Positions 37,290 to 47,732 of a stretch of 64,000 nucleotides of DNA are shown here, piece by piece; position 1 is the stretch's first letter, and every line of letters begins with the position of its first letter. The notes beneath the pieces were generated by a model. It searched no databases and was not told where the DNA came from. It worked only from the letters and a program-made list of their open reading frames with translations. Source of the stretch: Topomyia yanbarensis (Eukaryota; Arthropoda; Insecta; Diptera; Culicidae); the NCBI RefSeq assembly GCF_030247195.1, contig NC_080670.1, positions 208,990,546-209,054,545 on the forward strand, read 5' to 3'. The position numbers were made by a program, and so were the translations under genes.

Positions 37290-37627
37290 TAGAACCTAGT
37301 ACCGGCCCCATGCAAAACTGACTCAGACACCACTTCGCTAAAAGTTTGATAACTTCTTTTAACAAAGCCAAATTGACTAGCAGTCTTCGACAAAGTTGTA
37401 CACAATTAAATTATATTTCTTATTTTCACTTACAGTGATAATTCGATGCATACTGTGCCACCTAGCGGTGAAAATGCGAGCTAGTGGGTTTTCTTCATAT
37501 AAATTGTCGAAAAATCCCATACAAAGTTCAGGCACGTTGGTCCGGTAGCTAGACTTGTCCGATTTGCTTCAAATTTAGAGCAAGTACGCCTGGTGGGACT
37601 AGGAATCGACTCAGAGGTAGGCCGATA
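37290..37627 (+). repeat. Dispersed repeat Y, copy 1
   Basis: It matches the complement of 63676-64000 over about 325 bp with moderate divergence. Shared landmarks are GGCCCCATGCAAAACTG-like, GACTAGCAGTCT, AAAACCCACTAG or its complement, and GACTAGGAATCGACTCAG. Homology stops abruptly after GGCCGAT. It may continue leftward to about 37140, where no comparison is possible because the other copy leaves the window. Confidence 0.6.
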
Positions 37628-37744
37628 GGGGTCACGTCCTTACAATCGTCGAACGGTTTTGTGTAATCAGATAGGTGTACTAATTTTTGTTTTAAGTTTG
37701 TATACAAGAAACAAAGGGGTTGGATAGGCAACCGCTCTCCTCTT

Positions 37745-38760
37745 GCTGCAATAAGTGTGCTGGATATGCTACACATAGCTATGCGGCGGTACGGTTTTTT
37801 GGTGTTGGTGTTTGTTTTTTCGTGTCGTGGAGAAGGCGGCCATCGAGGTTTTTAGATAGTGACGGACCACGGCATCGAACAGACGCCCCGAGTTTTTTTG
37901 TTTTTCCGGGACAGTTTCCGGCCACAATAACCAGTGCGGTGAAGTGCGCGTGTGCGATGGTGACAATCCCGTTCGAAAAGTGCCGACCCGTGGTTCGGGT
38001 ACTCAAGTGTTTTGGTGTCGGGTCGCCGGAAAAGGAAGCTAAGCGCCAAGGAGCAACTCGCTTCCCCGGCTAAGTATAAAGGACCCAGAAGACGCTATTC
38101 CGCTTTCGCTGTGAAGGATCAGCCGAACGAGCCTAGCTCTCCTTCACAGCTAAGCTTCAAGGAGAGCGAAGCAGGGTGGCCAAAGGTGCACCCTGGGAAG
38201 TACACTGCGGTGACTTCTGGGATCTCTCGCGGGGAGCGAGTAGATCCGGCGATAATTCGCCATCGTCGCTAGGGAGGTTCCAACAAAGGAGCCAAGCTCA
38301 CCTCCCTAGCTAAAAGTCAAGGACCGCTGCCGGCGCAGCCAACGACACCAGCAGGAGAACGCGGCCGTTGTGTTCCCGGCCGGTCAGAAGAAACCGCCCG
38401 CCTTCCCGCCATCGTCAGAAGCAGCTGATCAACTTCATCGACAGAGTGCAGCAAAGAGGAGATTTGGTGGAATAAAAGTCGGTAAATCTATTAGTTTATT
38501 TACCTTTTTTTGTTGTGAAACGAAAATCCGTAATTCTGTAGAAACACCTAGGCCGCCCTGAAAAGAAGGGTACGCCGGGCAAACAAGAACCCGAGTAGTG
38601 GAAAACCCTTACTTACAAAGTAAAAAACAAAGTAGGCAACCGCGGCATCCCAGTCGCCGTCGTTCCCCCAGCACATTATTCGGCAGCGGCTCACGAGTCA
38701 AAACTTCTTGATATCGTCCACTGCTTTAATTGAGGCCAGCAATCACTCCATAAACGATGA
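37745..38760 (+). other. GC-rich block of unknown origin inside the TTAA element
   Basis: The composition is far from the AT-rich neighbours and resembles a promoter or leader (GTGCGCGTGTGCG, GGTGTCGGGTCGCCGG). An 86-codon frame (38012-38272) with a basic start RRKRKLSAKEQ is the only moderately coding-like frame. Three imperfect copies of AAGGAGCNAAGCTC...CCCTAGCTAA occur near 38048, 38122 and 38286. It could be the 5' region of a LINE or another retroelement inserted in, or carried by, the TTAA element. No diagnostic enzyme motif is present. Confidence 0.4.
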
Positions 38761-40794
38761 AGTCATCGAAGAAGCCCTACACACCTGCACGTATACCACA
38801 CTATGAAGCCGACACCGACACCAACCACGAACGCGTGAATCAACAAATACATCTCCAATGCAACGCACTATCACGATCCGCAGTATTGAACGAGGAAAAA
38901 TACACATGTCCCCATCGAAAATTATTAATATAATAATATTGCCGATTGATAGCCCATGTGAACATCAGCAAGAATGAACTTATCTTGTTGAGATCTGCGT
39001 TCAACATATTGACAACAATATGATTTAATTCGGTTATTCTCGCATAGTAATGACTACGAAACGGGAGCAAGTTTTAAAAGTTTCGCTGAACTATATTGAA
39101 AATTAGTCTAAATCTGTACCTTTTGAGTCACGAAGAAACTTAGTTGTCTGTCACAACAGCACATACTTATTGTTGGTGTGAAATAGTTGTTGAAATAAAA
39201 ATTGCTACTTGGGTGACCGTTCATTTCTAAATAAAACCCATACCGATGATGATTTTGACTATTTTGTGGTACCACCATCTTGCTTTCCAAAATGGCGTCA
39301 ATCAATATCCGTATCTGCCGACCATCCACTCGCAAATGACTTCCATCTTGATGACAGTCTTCACTGTTTTGTGGAAACCGGAAGCCGCCATCTTGGTTTT
39401 CAAAATGGCGTCAATCATCAATTCCCGTCTTCTACTGATCACCCCGTCTCAAATGCCACCCATACTGACAATGGTTTTCATTGTTTCCTTGGAACAGGAA
39501 GCCACCATCTTGGTTTTCAAAATGGCGTAAACAACCAATTTTCGTCTTTCGCTGACCACCCGCTTTACAATGACACCATTATTGACGGTGGTTTTCACTG
39601 CCTTGTGGAAACCGGAAGCCGCTATCTTTGCTTAGAAAATGGCGAAAAAATCAATTTCTGTCTTCTATTGACCCCCCCCCCCCCTTTTGAATGACACTCA
39701 TATTGACAATACTTTTGACTGTTGTGGTAACCGGAAACCGCCATCTTGGTTTTGAAAATGGCGTCAATTATAAATTTCCTCCTTCAAATAACACCCACAT
39801 TGATGGTTGTTTTCACTGTTTTGTGGTAACCGGAAGCTACCATCTTGGTTTTCAAGTGACCATCTCTTTTTTAATGACACCCATATTGATGACGGTTTTC
39901 ACTGTTTCTTTGGAACAGGAACCCACCATTTTGGTTTTCGAATTGGCGTCAAAAATCATTTTCCGGCTTTTGCTGATCGCTAGCGCTTTACAATGACGCC
40001 ATTATTGCTGGCGGTTTGCACTGCACTGTGATAACCGGAAACCGCCATCTTGGTTTTGAAAATGGCGTCAAAAATCAATTTCTGTCTTCTATTGACCACT
40101 CCCTTTCGAATGACACCCATATTGATGATGCTTTTCACTGTTTTGTGGTAACCGGAAATCGCCATTTTGATTTTCAAAATGGCGTCAATTGTCAATTTCC
40201 GGCTTTTGCTGGCCGTTCTCTTTCAAATAACACCCATATTGATGGTGGTTTTCACTGTTTTGTGGTAACCGGAAGCCGCCATCTTGATTTTCAAAATGGC
40301 GTCAAATGTCCATCCGTACGGAACCGGTGCCGGAATGGTCTTGAGGGAGCTGTAGAACCGTATGATTGGAAGAACTTCGCATTTCGTATAAAGCTATGAA
40401 CCCAAATCGCTGGAATGATAGAAAAATATATACATTTTCTTAGGTTCTCCCGGAACAGTTCTCCGGTGGCCAAGATTGGTCCAATTCATGTCTATTGTGA
40501 AGGATCAATGGGAAATAGTCATATGTAGCACATTTCAAAATACAATTACTTAAATTTATGGGATGTTTCTTCAAAACTCGTCCGTCACCCCACTGGGATG
40601 CCGGATATACCCCAAGGGAATTCGGATTAATTCCGGAATCGGTCCACGGATTTGAACACTACTCGGTATATAAAAACTGGACTAAATTCCAGATCTTTTA
40701 AAGCCAGTTCCATCCAATTCGGTCAAAAATTGACGAAATGAGAGCAAAATTTAAACAAAATTTTCAGAAAAATTTTAGCTTGGTACTGTAAAGG

Positions 40795-41084
40795 TTAAAG
40801 AGTTGAAGACGACAGAAAAAAATTGAAAAACGATGGAAGTTTTCTTCTTTAAAAATGGTTCTGGCATTTGTCCACCATAATCGTATTCTAATATGTAACA
40901 ATGACAGTTTCATACCCGAATACTTTACCCAAACGACTCAACACTGACTTAATTTCGGGCTCAAGCAACAAACGACTTCGATCGTTTAGACTAATTTTAG
41001 AAGAAAAGTATAAAAAGTCAACAGCGCCGTATGGAAAACAATCCTAAAAAGTATGAAAACTAGAACAACTGTACGCTCTCCATC
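40795..41084. other. Flank of the TTAA element, nothing recognised
   Basis: The sequence is AT-rich with no supported feature beyond the TTAA duplication at its left edge. Confidence 0.4.
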
Positions 41085-43350
41085 GGCACAAAGCTCTAGC
41101 CCGCCATCTCGCACTTCATCGTGGACGGCCGCGAATGCACGCGCGTGAATCGCAGTAATCGATCAAACCGAGCGAGAACGAGAAAGAGAGAGAGAGCGAA
41201 AGAACCGCTGAGCACGCGAGCTGATTGCATTATAATCCCTGCGGAAACTTCCACCAGTCACCCAAAAGGAAACACAGTTTTGACGACGGCGACGCTATCT
41301 AGCTGCAGCGCATTTCTTTTCCCTATTTTTTCATCGACGTCGTCGCACTGCACACCCCGCGTAACCAATTGTCACACCGCCTGCTAGATCGTCGTGGATG
41401 GCATGGCATGAGATGGCGGCTGCCGGAGGAGATTCGCACCAAGCGGTGGAGTGTGTTCTATTAAACAACACACCCGCTCGGCGGCGGCGGCGGGTGACTC
41501 TCCACGTAAATCGCGCTTAGAAAGGTCGGTGAGGGGGGGCAAGTGAAGGGTACATATAGTAGTAGCAGCGACAGGAAGGCGATGAGCGATGAGAGTGCTG
41601 CAGAGCAAGCGAGCTGGCGAACCGTTCGACCGACCGACCGACGACAGTCGCGAAAATCGATGAAACAACTTCAAAAGCTGCGTCATATTTAGTAGTTTGG
41701 AGTTCCACACACCAGAAGCAAGAGATTTCGTCGGGAACGGCCGCGGAACGAACGGAACTAGTTAACGGCCGCGGATCGGAACCCCACTAGGGCAGAGTGA
41801 AATATTCACGCTGTGTGCCACACGGTCACCGCAGGACCCACGATACACGATACAGCACAAGTATTTAGAAAATTACTTTTTTTTTCCTTGATTAAATGCA
41901 TTGAAAAAAGCGAAACAAAAAAAAAAACACGACCAGTGAAACCTCCCACCGCGAGAGGAAGGAGCAGGTAGAAATGCAGGCATTCCGGATTCCGGACAAG
42001 ATTCGCAGAGTGAGTGACCGACGGAACTAGAAAAAAAAAACAGAATGCACGTGTGGGTAACATCCGGAGGGCCCCCGCACTAGCCCGGCCGGGTGTGTCC
42101 CGTTTTCGTTGCTCAGCAGAAAACAGATTATCGTAAATCACGTCAGTTTCGCGCGATCCGCAGCAAAAAACATCGTATGTTTGAGTGATGTTTTTTTCGT
42201 TGTTTTTTTTGTTGCTTACTTTTTTCCTCTCTCTCGAATTGCGAGGGTTCGGGACGGGTCCAGTCTGTCCAGTGCGATGGTCAGTTTCGAAATGAAGAAA
42301 ACCTTTCGAAGCCCAGAGCGTCTTCGTCCTGTCAGAATTCGTCGTAATCCTCGCATATATAACAAGACGGATCCCGAATCCCCTATCCCGAAGGAGGTTC
42401 AATTCCAAAAAAAAAAATTAATTTGTCCGAACTGGGGTTCGAGTGTGTGTTCAAGAACAGTGCCGGAACCAACAACAGCAGCAATAGCAATGTGTGAAAT
42501 GATGATGATGGTCAGTTCGTTGGATGCACCGTACCCCACACACGCACTCACAGTCACAAAAACATACACACTGAATGGACGATGCGTACATGCGATGGTC
42601 ACCGAGCTGTGCATGTATGTGTTAAATGTACAAAGCAAACACACAAGAACTGCATGTGAAAGAAGAGAGTGTCCAGAAAGTGCATCAACGCATATTCTGC
42701 CAACGACGGTGCAAAAGTCAAGTGGGGTGAGACGGCACCCGGCCGTACGAACTGGTCACAACCGAAGGTAGAAGATGGTCGCGCGAGCGACCCTTGAAGA
42801 AGTTTGCCATTTCTTATGGTCTTCTCCCTTCTGCACGCACGACTCCCCACCCCAGAGTTTTGGCTGGGGTGTGGGAGTCGTCCTTGTCGTCGTCGTAGTC
42901 GTCGGGTGGTGGCTACTTGAAGTACTAGTGTCCTTATGCGCGCGTGCCACGAACGAACGAACGAACAGCCTCCCCGTCCGACTTGGACTCTTCCCGGGCG
43001 CTTTCGGGGTCAGCAGCAGCAGCAGCTCCGTTCGCTACCTACCCGCCTACTAGATAAGAAAAGGAGGCGATGATGGCTGTGCGAAGATGAAGTGTGGCGG
43101 CACGCAGTGCTGCCGGTGTCGTGGCACGCTGTGTTTTCTTTTTCGACGGGAAATAATTTCCAGTGTGTTGTGTGTTTTTTATATTTTATTAAGACAACAC
43201 AATTTCATTTATGGATTTGAAACTGTGTGAGTGTGTGTTGGTGGAATAACGAGCGAAGCGCAGTGTTTATTTAATTTATTTGATGCTGCTAGCTGCGCTA
43301 GGTGCGATTGCAGCTAAACTACTGCGACTTTGGCGATTGTTCGTGGAGAA
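41085..43350 (+). promoter_or_regulatory. CpG-rich block, candidate distal promoter and first exon of dati
   Basis: A GAGAGAGAGAG run at about 41189-41200 (a GAGA-factor-type site), many CG dinucleotides, CA/TG runs and the CAGTGTG/GTGTGAGTG style on the plus strand suggest an insect promoter with a long 5' leader. The next coding exon on this strand is the dati exon at 59905, so a distal first exon of that gene is plausible. Long frames here on both strands (up to about 220 codons) use GTG/CTG-type starts or overlap each other and look accidental. Confidence 0.35.
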
Positions 43351-43559
43351 AAGTAGAAAGAATTCTCGACGGATTAGCGAAAGTATTTTATTTATACTGG
43401 AACGGCTAATTGGAATCAAATTTTAAAAAGCTGATGAGTTATCAGTGATAATCTTTTACTCAAACCAGTTTTTCGAATATTTATTTTTTTTAAAATAAAA
43501 ATATCGAGTCTTAACAGTTTTTTTGTTGTTCGTGGTCAAAATTGATAAATGAAAATTGG

Positions 43560-43790
43560 GAACAGGAAAAAAAATCAGAAACTGGAAGTGAAAACTGAAA
43601 ACTCAAAATGAGAAGCTAGAAATAGGAAATTGAAAACTGAAATCTGGGGACCGGGGAATTAAAAAAATAGAATTTGGAAGCTGAAAAACTGGAACCTGGA
43701 GACTGAAAACCGAATAACAAAAATTTCCTGGAAACTGAAAAAGTTCCTGGAAACTGAAAAACAGGAACTGGAAACTTGAAACTAAATTAA
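43560..43790. repeat. Degenerate GGAAACTGAAAACTG simple repeat
   Basis: Purine-rich variants of GAAAACTGGAA repeat irregularly over about 230 bases. Confidence 0.5.
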
Positions 43791-45987
43791 GTTTGATTTT
43801 TCGTGTTTCGAATTCATCTCGTCAGTAACTAGCACTATCTGGGTGTCTAGTTAGACGATGTATCTAAACTAGCACCTAAATTAGCACTATTTAGACGCAA
43901 AAAAAAATCCAAACAGTTCATACGACATATGTGAACGTCTAAGCAACTGACTTATCCTGGGTGATGTCCCGGGAAGCAAAACAGAAGCTCTGGTTTGCTG
44001 ACGGGAAAGCGAAAGCGAACTCTTGTTTTATGGCTAGAGAATCAAACGCCTGGAGTTATGCAATATTGATTCCCAAAGGGAAAATTGGATTAAACTAATT
44101 TCTTCTGCAGTTTCTCCAAGCATTAGGTGTAACGGATTCTACTTTTCCGTATGGGCATTGCGGATATGTATTTTATAAATGGCTTAGGGGAAGTACGCAG
44201 CGCTAGATCGTGTAGTCGTACCTATATATTGTCATCTTTCACAAACAAGAGTTATAATTTTAACGCTACCACTTTTAACCATGTGTTTTAAGTTGTTCTG
44301 AAATTTTATAAAATTCGGTTTTTGTGTCCTTGAAAAGGGTCTCAAACGGACCGAAACGTCGGATTAAGATATACTAGTTCCACTTGATTACAGAGAAGGC
44401 TACACAGCAAAACCATAATCTAAAGATCTGCACATGATGTTTTATATTAGTAAGGATTGTTTTTTCTACGTTTTATTTTTATCAATTGGAATTATTGAAC
44501 AACTGAGTTGGCATATGAAAGTCAGTTTTCTTATGATGCTTTAATTTTTCTTTGCAATTTCATCGTGCATCATCAAAAACGACCGTTGAATCAAGCAGAA
44601 AAGTGGTCAGAAAATCGTATTTGGTCACTTCTGAGAACGATTTTCGTGAATAAAGCGTTCAATGTAAGCCTCCTGATCATCAGTTGTTTTCAGTTTGTCG
44701 ACATAGATGTGAATCAGCTCCAATGAAAAGATGGTTGTAACAACCCTATAAATTGTTGCCTTATTTTGTTCAGACAACAGGTGTGACAACATTTGGATCA
44801 ATCAGCCCTCCAGCGTATCCCGATGTCGCCCGCCAGTGACGTTGACGTTGGCTTAAGCATCATTTTTAAGAAACACGAGATCAGGATACCATTCACGTGC
44901 CAACCGCATTACACTGTCAAGTTTAAAGAAGCTATGGAGTCTTGAGGATCTCCTTCAGTTGCCCATAGCAGTGAGGGAGTTTTGTTGGTTTAGTGGAGTC
45001 CTTCTTCAAGGGCATGGTAACTTACCTACTGCATCTAGAGAGTAACTTACTTCTTTCTTGTCGTTCACGTGAATGTTATCACCGTTAAAGCTATTTTGGT
45101 TCTCACGGTCAAATGTTCTTCGCTGCCTTTTGCCCGCCGTCATTGTTATTAACATTCCGGTCGATGGCGCTGGTTGTTGATACTGGGGTACTGGATGCTG
45201 CTGCTTGTGCAGTCGCCACTATCGTTTGAACAACTTCCACAAATATGGGAATCGTTTATGGTTCAGGTATTCGTATTGAAGACAGTACTTTGGATCGGTT
45301 TACTGCAGCTGAGTGGACAATCGATTGTAATACATTCTCCTCATTCCAATTAAAACTAGAAATCGAATGCAGGCGAGCTGTGTAGAATTTAATCGATTTA
45401 TCAATCACGCTATGATCTCCAAGGTACAATATACCTGTAGCTATCTCACCTTCATAGGTATATACTGTTGTCGCTGCTGATTGGAAACTGAATACTTGAG
45501 TCTGCAACTGAAGGCTTTGAGAGCACTTTGAAAATTTTGTGGAAGAAAGGGGATATGGAGAAGTTGTCTATAGGAAGGATGTTGGGATTCGTGATAAATG
45601 CTTTCCATTGTAATCAACATTACTTAATTTTTATTAGGCGTAAAACTGACGGTTTTTATAAGAGATGGCAGATTTAAATGTTCGATTCAAATTTTCTTTC
45701 GTAGTCTTCTCGAGCACCATGAGCTCATTGCTCAACCGTCTTATTACAGAACTAGTTCGGAGGTGTGTATCCTTTATATTTGCTTCTATATAAAAAAGTT
45801 GCGAGATTTTAAGGTCTTATTTTGAAGGTCGTATTTTTAGTAACATAAAATAAACTCGGGTTCGGGATGCGTTCGGAACTGGAAGAGAGAAGAGAGAAAG
45901 GAGCTGGAGGAGACCAATGTGATTGACTTTATACAAATTGGTTTTAGACCTGCGATACATTAGGTGAAGCAATTACTAAATGTGAAC
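43791..45987. other. Intergenic or intronic DNA, one hammerhead-like trace
   Basis: Apart from the motif at 44333-44362 nothing is recognised. A minus-strand frame at 45256-45507 has no family signature. Confidence 0.4.
44333..44362 (+). other. Hammerhead-like motif remnant (GGTC loop GACC-GAAACGTC)
   Basis: GGGTCTCAAACGGACC can fold as stem GGTC/GACC with a short loop and is followed directly by GAAACGTC. That is the order stem II, GAAA, ACGT seen in Penelope-type hammerheads. The CTGANGA part is degraded. 20 bases are identical to the copy at 3396-3415. Confidence 0.35.
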
Positions 45988-46386
45988 ATGGCAATTTGGC
46001 TTACGAAAATCTCTCTAATACAATCCTACGTATACTGTGCAATTCTGATAACATTCAATACGTTAGCTGAGGGAGACTACTTTACTAGTTAGAACAAAAT
46101 GCACTATTCCGTCGAACATGACAACGTTAGATTCAAGTTGCTCGTACATAAGGACGATGACACTGTAGAAGTCCGACTGCACGATCTACCAACCGGTAAC
46201 GTCGAAATACGGAGAGGTAATATACAATACGAATGGTACGTGGTGAAAAATTTTCAGGAATTTAAGAATATTCCTACTAACGTACAGCCGTCTTCTTCGC
46301 AAGTTCCTCTTCAGTTAATGATAACGACTACGCCCATTACCTCAAAACCAACGGTCAAATACTGTGAAAGAAAAATCAATCGCTAA
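45988..46386 (+). pseudogene. Secreted-protein-like reading frame broken by one in-frame TAG
   Basis: From ATG at 45988 (GAACATGG) the frame encodes MAIWLTKISLIQSYVYCAIL then ITFNTLAEGD, a plausible signal peptide with cleavage after TLA. A TAG follows at 46090-46092. The same frame then continues without another stop for 97 codons to TAA at 46384-46386, with ATG at 46099. The second part looks coding (VEVRLHDLPTGNVEIRRGN, NIQYEWYVVKNFQEF) with mixed third positions unlike the flanks. I do not recognise the family. Possibilities are a secreted-protein gene killed by one substitution, a readthrough gene, a sequencing error, or an exon starting after the TAG with the signal peptide fortuitous. 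It lies between onecut and dati and could be an intronic gene. Confidence 0.4.
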
Positions 46387-47245
46387 AACCAGATACATAA
46401 TTGTGACCCGCAAAAACAAGAAACAAGCAGAAACATCCAACCACCCCAAGCGTTGCCAAATCCATGACATTAGTAATGTCGATAACAGGCTTTCAATTTT
46501 GACAGTTCTATATTAATGCAGAAAACGGGCTGTCAATCTTTGTGCGGAAATAGCATAATATTTCGCTTTTCTAGCATTATATCAGCATTAAGACTGCGCT
46601 GATATTCAGATACATAGCTAATATTAGGAAATATTATAATGCTTATTGGTTACTTGGTTATGGCGCAGATCTATCTCAGATAACTATTCTGGACTCCTAA
46701 ATTATAGGGACCACGCAAATTTCAAAATCTTTGACCGCACTCTATGTATGTAAAATAGTCTTCCCAAATGAACATCGTACACAATGTTCGCTCTGGTTCT
46801 GAGGTCATATTAGACCCACATTTCGTGTACGAACTCGAACACGCACAAACGAACCCCATGTACGTACACGGTGTGCGTACACCTCGTGTACACACAGGTT
46901 CATGGCACCAGATTTCTCTTTCTTACTCTCATCAGCACTAGAGTTGACTCTTTTCGCCTTGTGCGGGTCGTTCTCGTGTACGCATCCGGTGTACGTACAC
47001 GGATGTTTGAACTAGAGTTTGTACATCGTACGCTTGGGATCGGCGTTCGAGGCGAATCTGTACATCGAGACGAAGCATGTTTTAGGTGAAACGCGTGAGC
47101 GGAATTTTGCACACAGGTACAAACTTGTCGATGTTCATGGGAAGTCTGCTAAAAACCAACTAAACTCCTATGTGCTGTTCAGCAGACTATCCCCGTTTGC
47201 AGCGAAATTTTTTTTTCATAAATTTCGGTACAAGGAGGATTTCAA
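46387..47245. other. Noncoding stretch with GTAC-rich palindromes
   Basis: Around 46855-47005 words such as TGTACGTACAC recur. GTGTACGTACAC at 46989-47000 is a perfect 12-bp palindrome flanked by CATCC and GGATG, and a related copy lies near 46858-46870. The rest is featureless. Confidence 0.4.
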
Positions 47246-47732
47246 GGTGCTGAGTCATTAGGCCGAAAGCCGGTAGGCCGCAAGTCGGTACGCCGAATGT
47301 CGTTTGGCCGAATGTCCGTTAGGCCGACTGCCATTCGGTCGAAGGGGTCATTGGGTGAATGGACCTAAAACGAATGATACATAGAGCGGCTGGAACTAAA
47401 AATTTTCAATGAAGGATGTCTTTTTACGATTTATTTTAAACTTATAATAATAAAATTTGGAATATTTACGACACCTTTCTCGCTTCTACGCCACATTTGT
47501 TTCAAGTCAAGTGCTGTCCGACATCGCTCCGCTCCACCGGACTTAAACTAATTTAAGCTCCTATGTTTGAGTAATCCGGGCAAACGAGTGTCTCTTAGGT
47601 TAGCTTGCAAGAGGCCGCCGCATCCGACGGCAAGTTGGCCTAATGACATTCGGCTTTATGACCCATTCGGCCTAATGGTGTTCGGCCTTGCAGCATTCGG
47701 CCTAACGGCTTTCGGCCTAATGGCCCGACACC
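47246..47732. mobile_element. Foldback element with GGCCGAATGNC repeats in its arms
   Basis: The left arm (about 47246-47345) and right arm (about 47630-47732) are inverted and each consists of short tandem variants of AGGCCGAATG or AGGCCGAAAGCC. The outer ends are similar (GGTG-TCGGGCCATTAGGCC against GGTGCTGAGTCATTAGGCC). The middle is unique and noncoding. Flanking duplications are not certain. Confidence 0.65.

Larger units (their letters stand above)
34351..40794. mobile_element. TTAA-flanked non-autonomous element with long inverted arms (piggyBac-type insertion signature)
   Basis: The outer ends are inverted: CCTTTACAGTACCAAGC on the left and its complement on the right. TTAA is present on each side (34347-34350 and 40795-40798). 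TTAA duplication and CC-initial ends fit the piggyBac superfamily. The outermost 550 bp of the two arms differ at only about two positions by eye. Further in, both arms continue as tandem units of about 115 bp with the AAAATGGCG core, up to about 35860 on the left and from about 39200 on the right. No transposase is seen inside, so mobility would need a helper. Peptide frames through the arrays, including two identical 60-codon frames on opposite arms, are products of the repeats. Confidence 0.75.

Noticed and set aside
39209..40399. Plus-strand frames of 94-161 codons with recurring HLGFQNGVN and FHCFVVTGSR peptides
   Set aside because: They come from the 115-bp tandem units of the TTAA element arm. 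Repetition alone explains the open frame, and the units also sit in opposite orientation on the other arm.
34672..40473. Two identical 60-codon frames (34672-34854 + and 40291-40473 -)
   Set aside because: Identity results from the inverted arms, not from duplicated genes; there is no coding signature.
41806..42771. Frames of 200 (-) and 220 (+) codons in the CpG-rich block
   Set aside because: They overlap each other on opposite strands, lack recognisable domains, and fit chance openness in a GC-richer leader.
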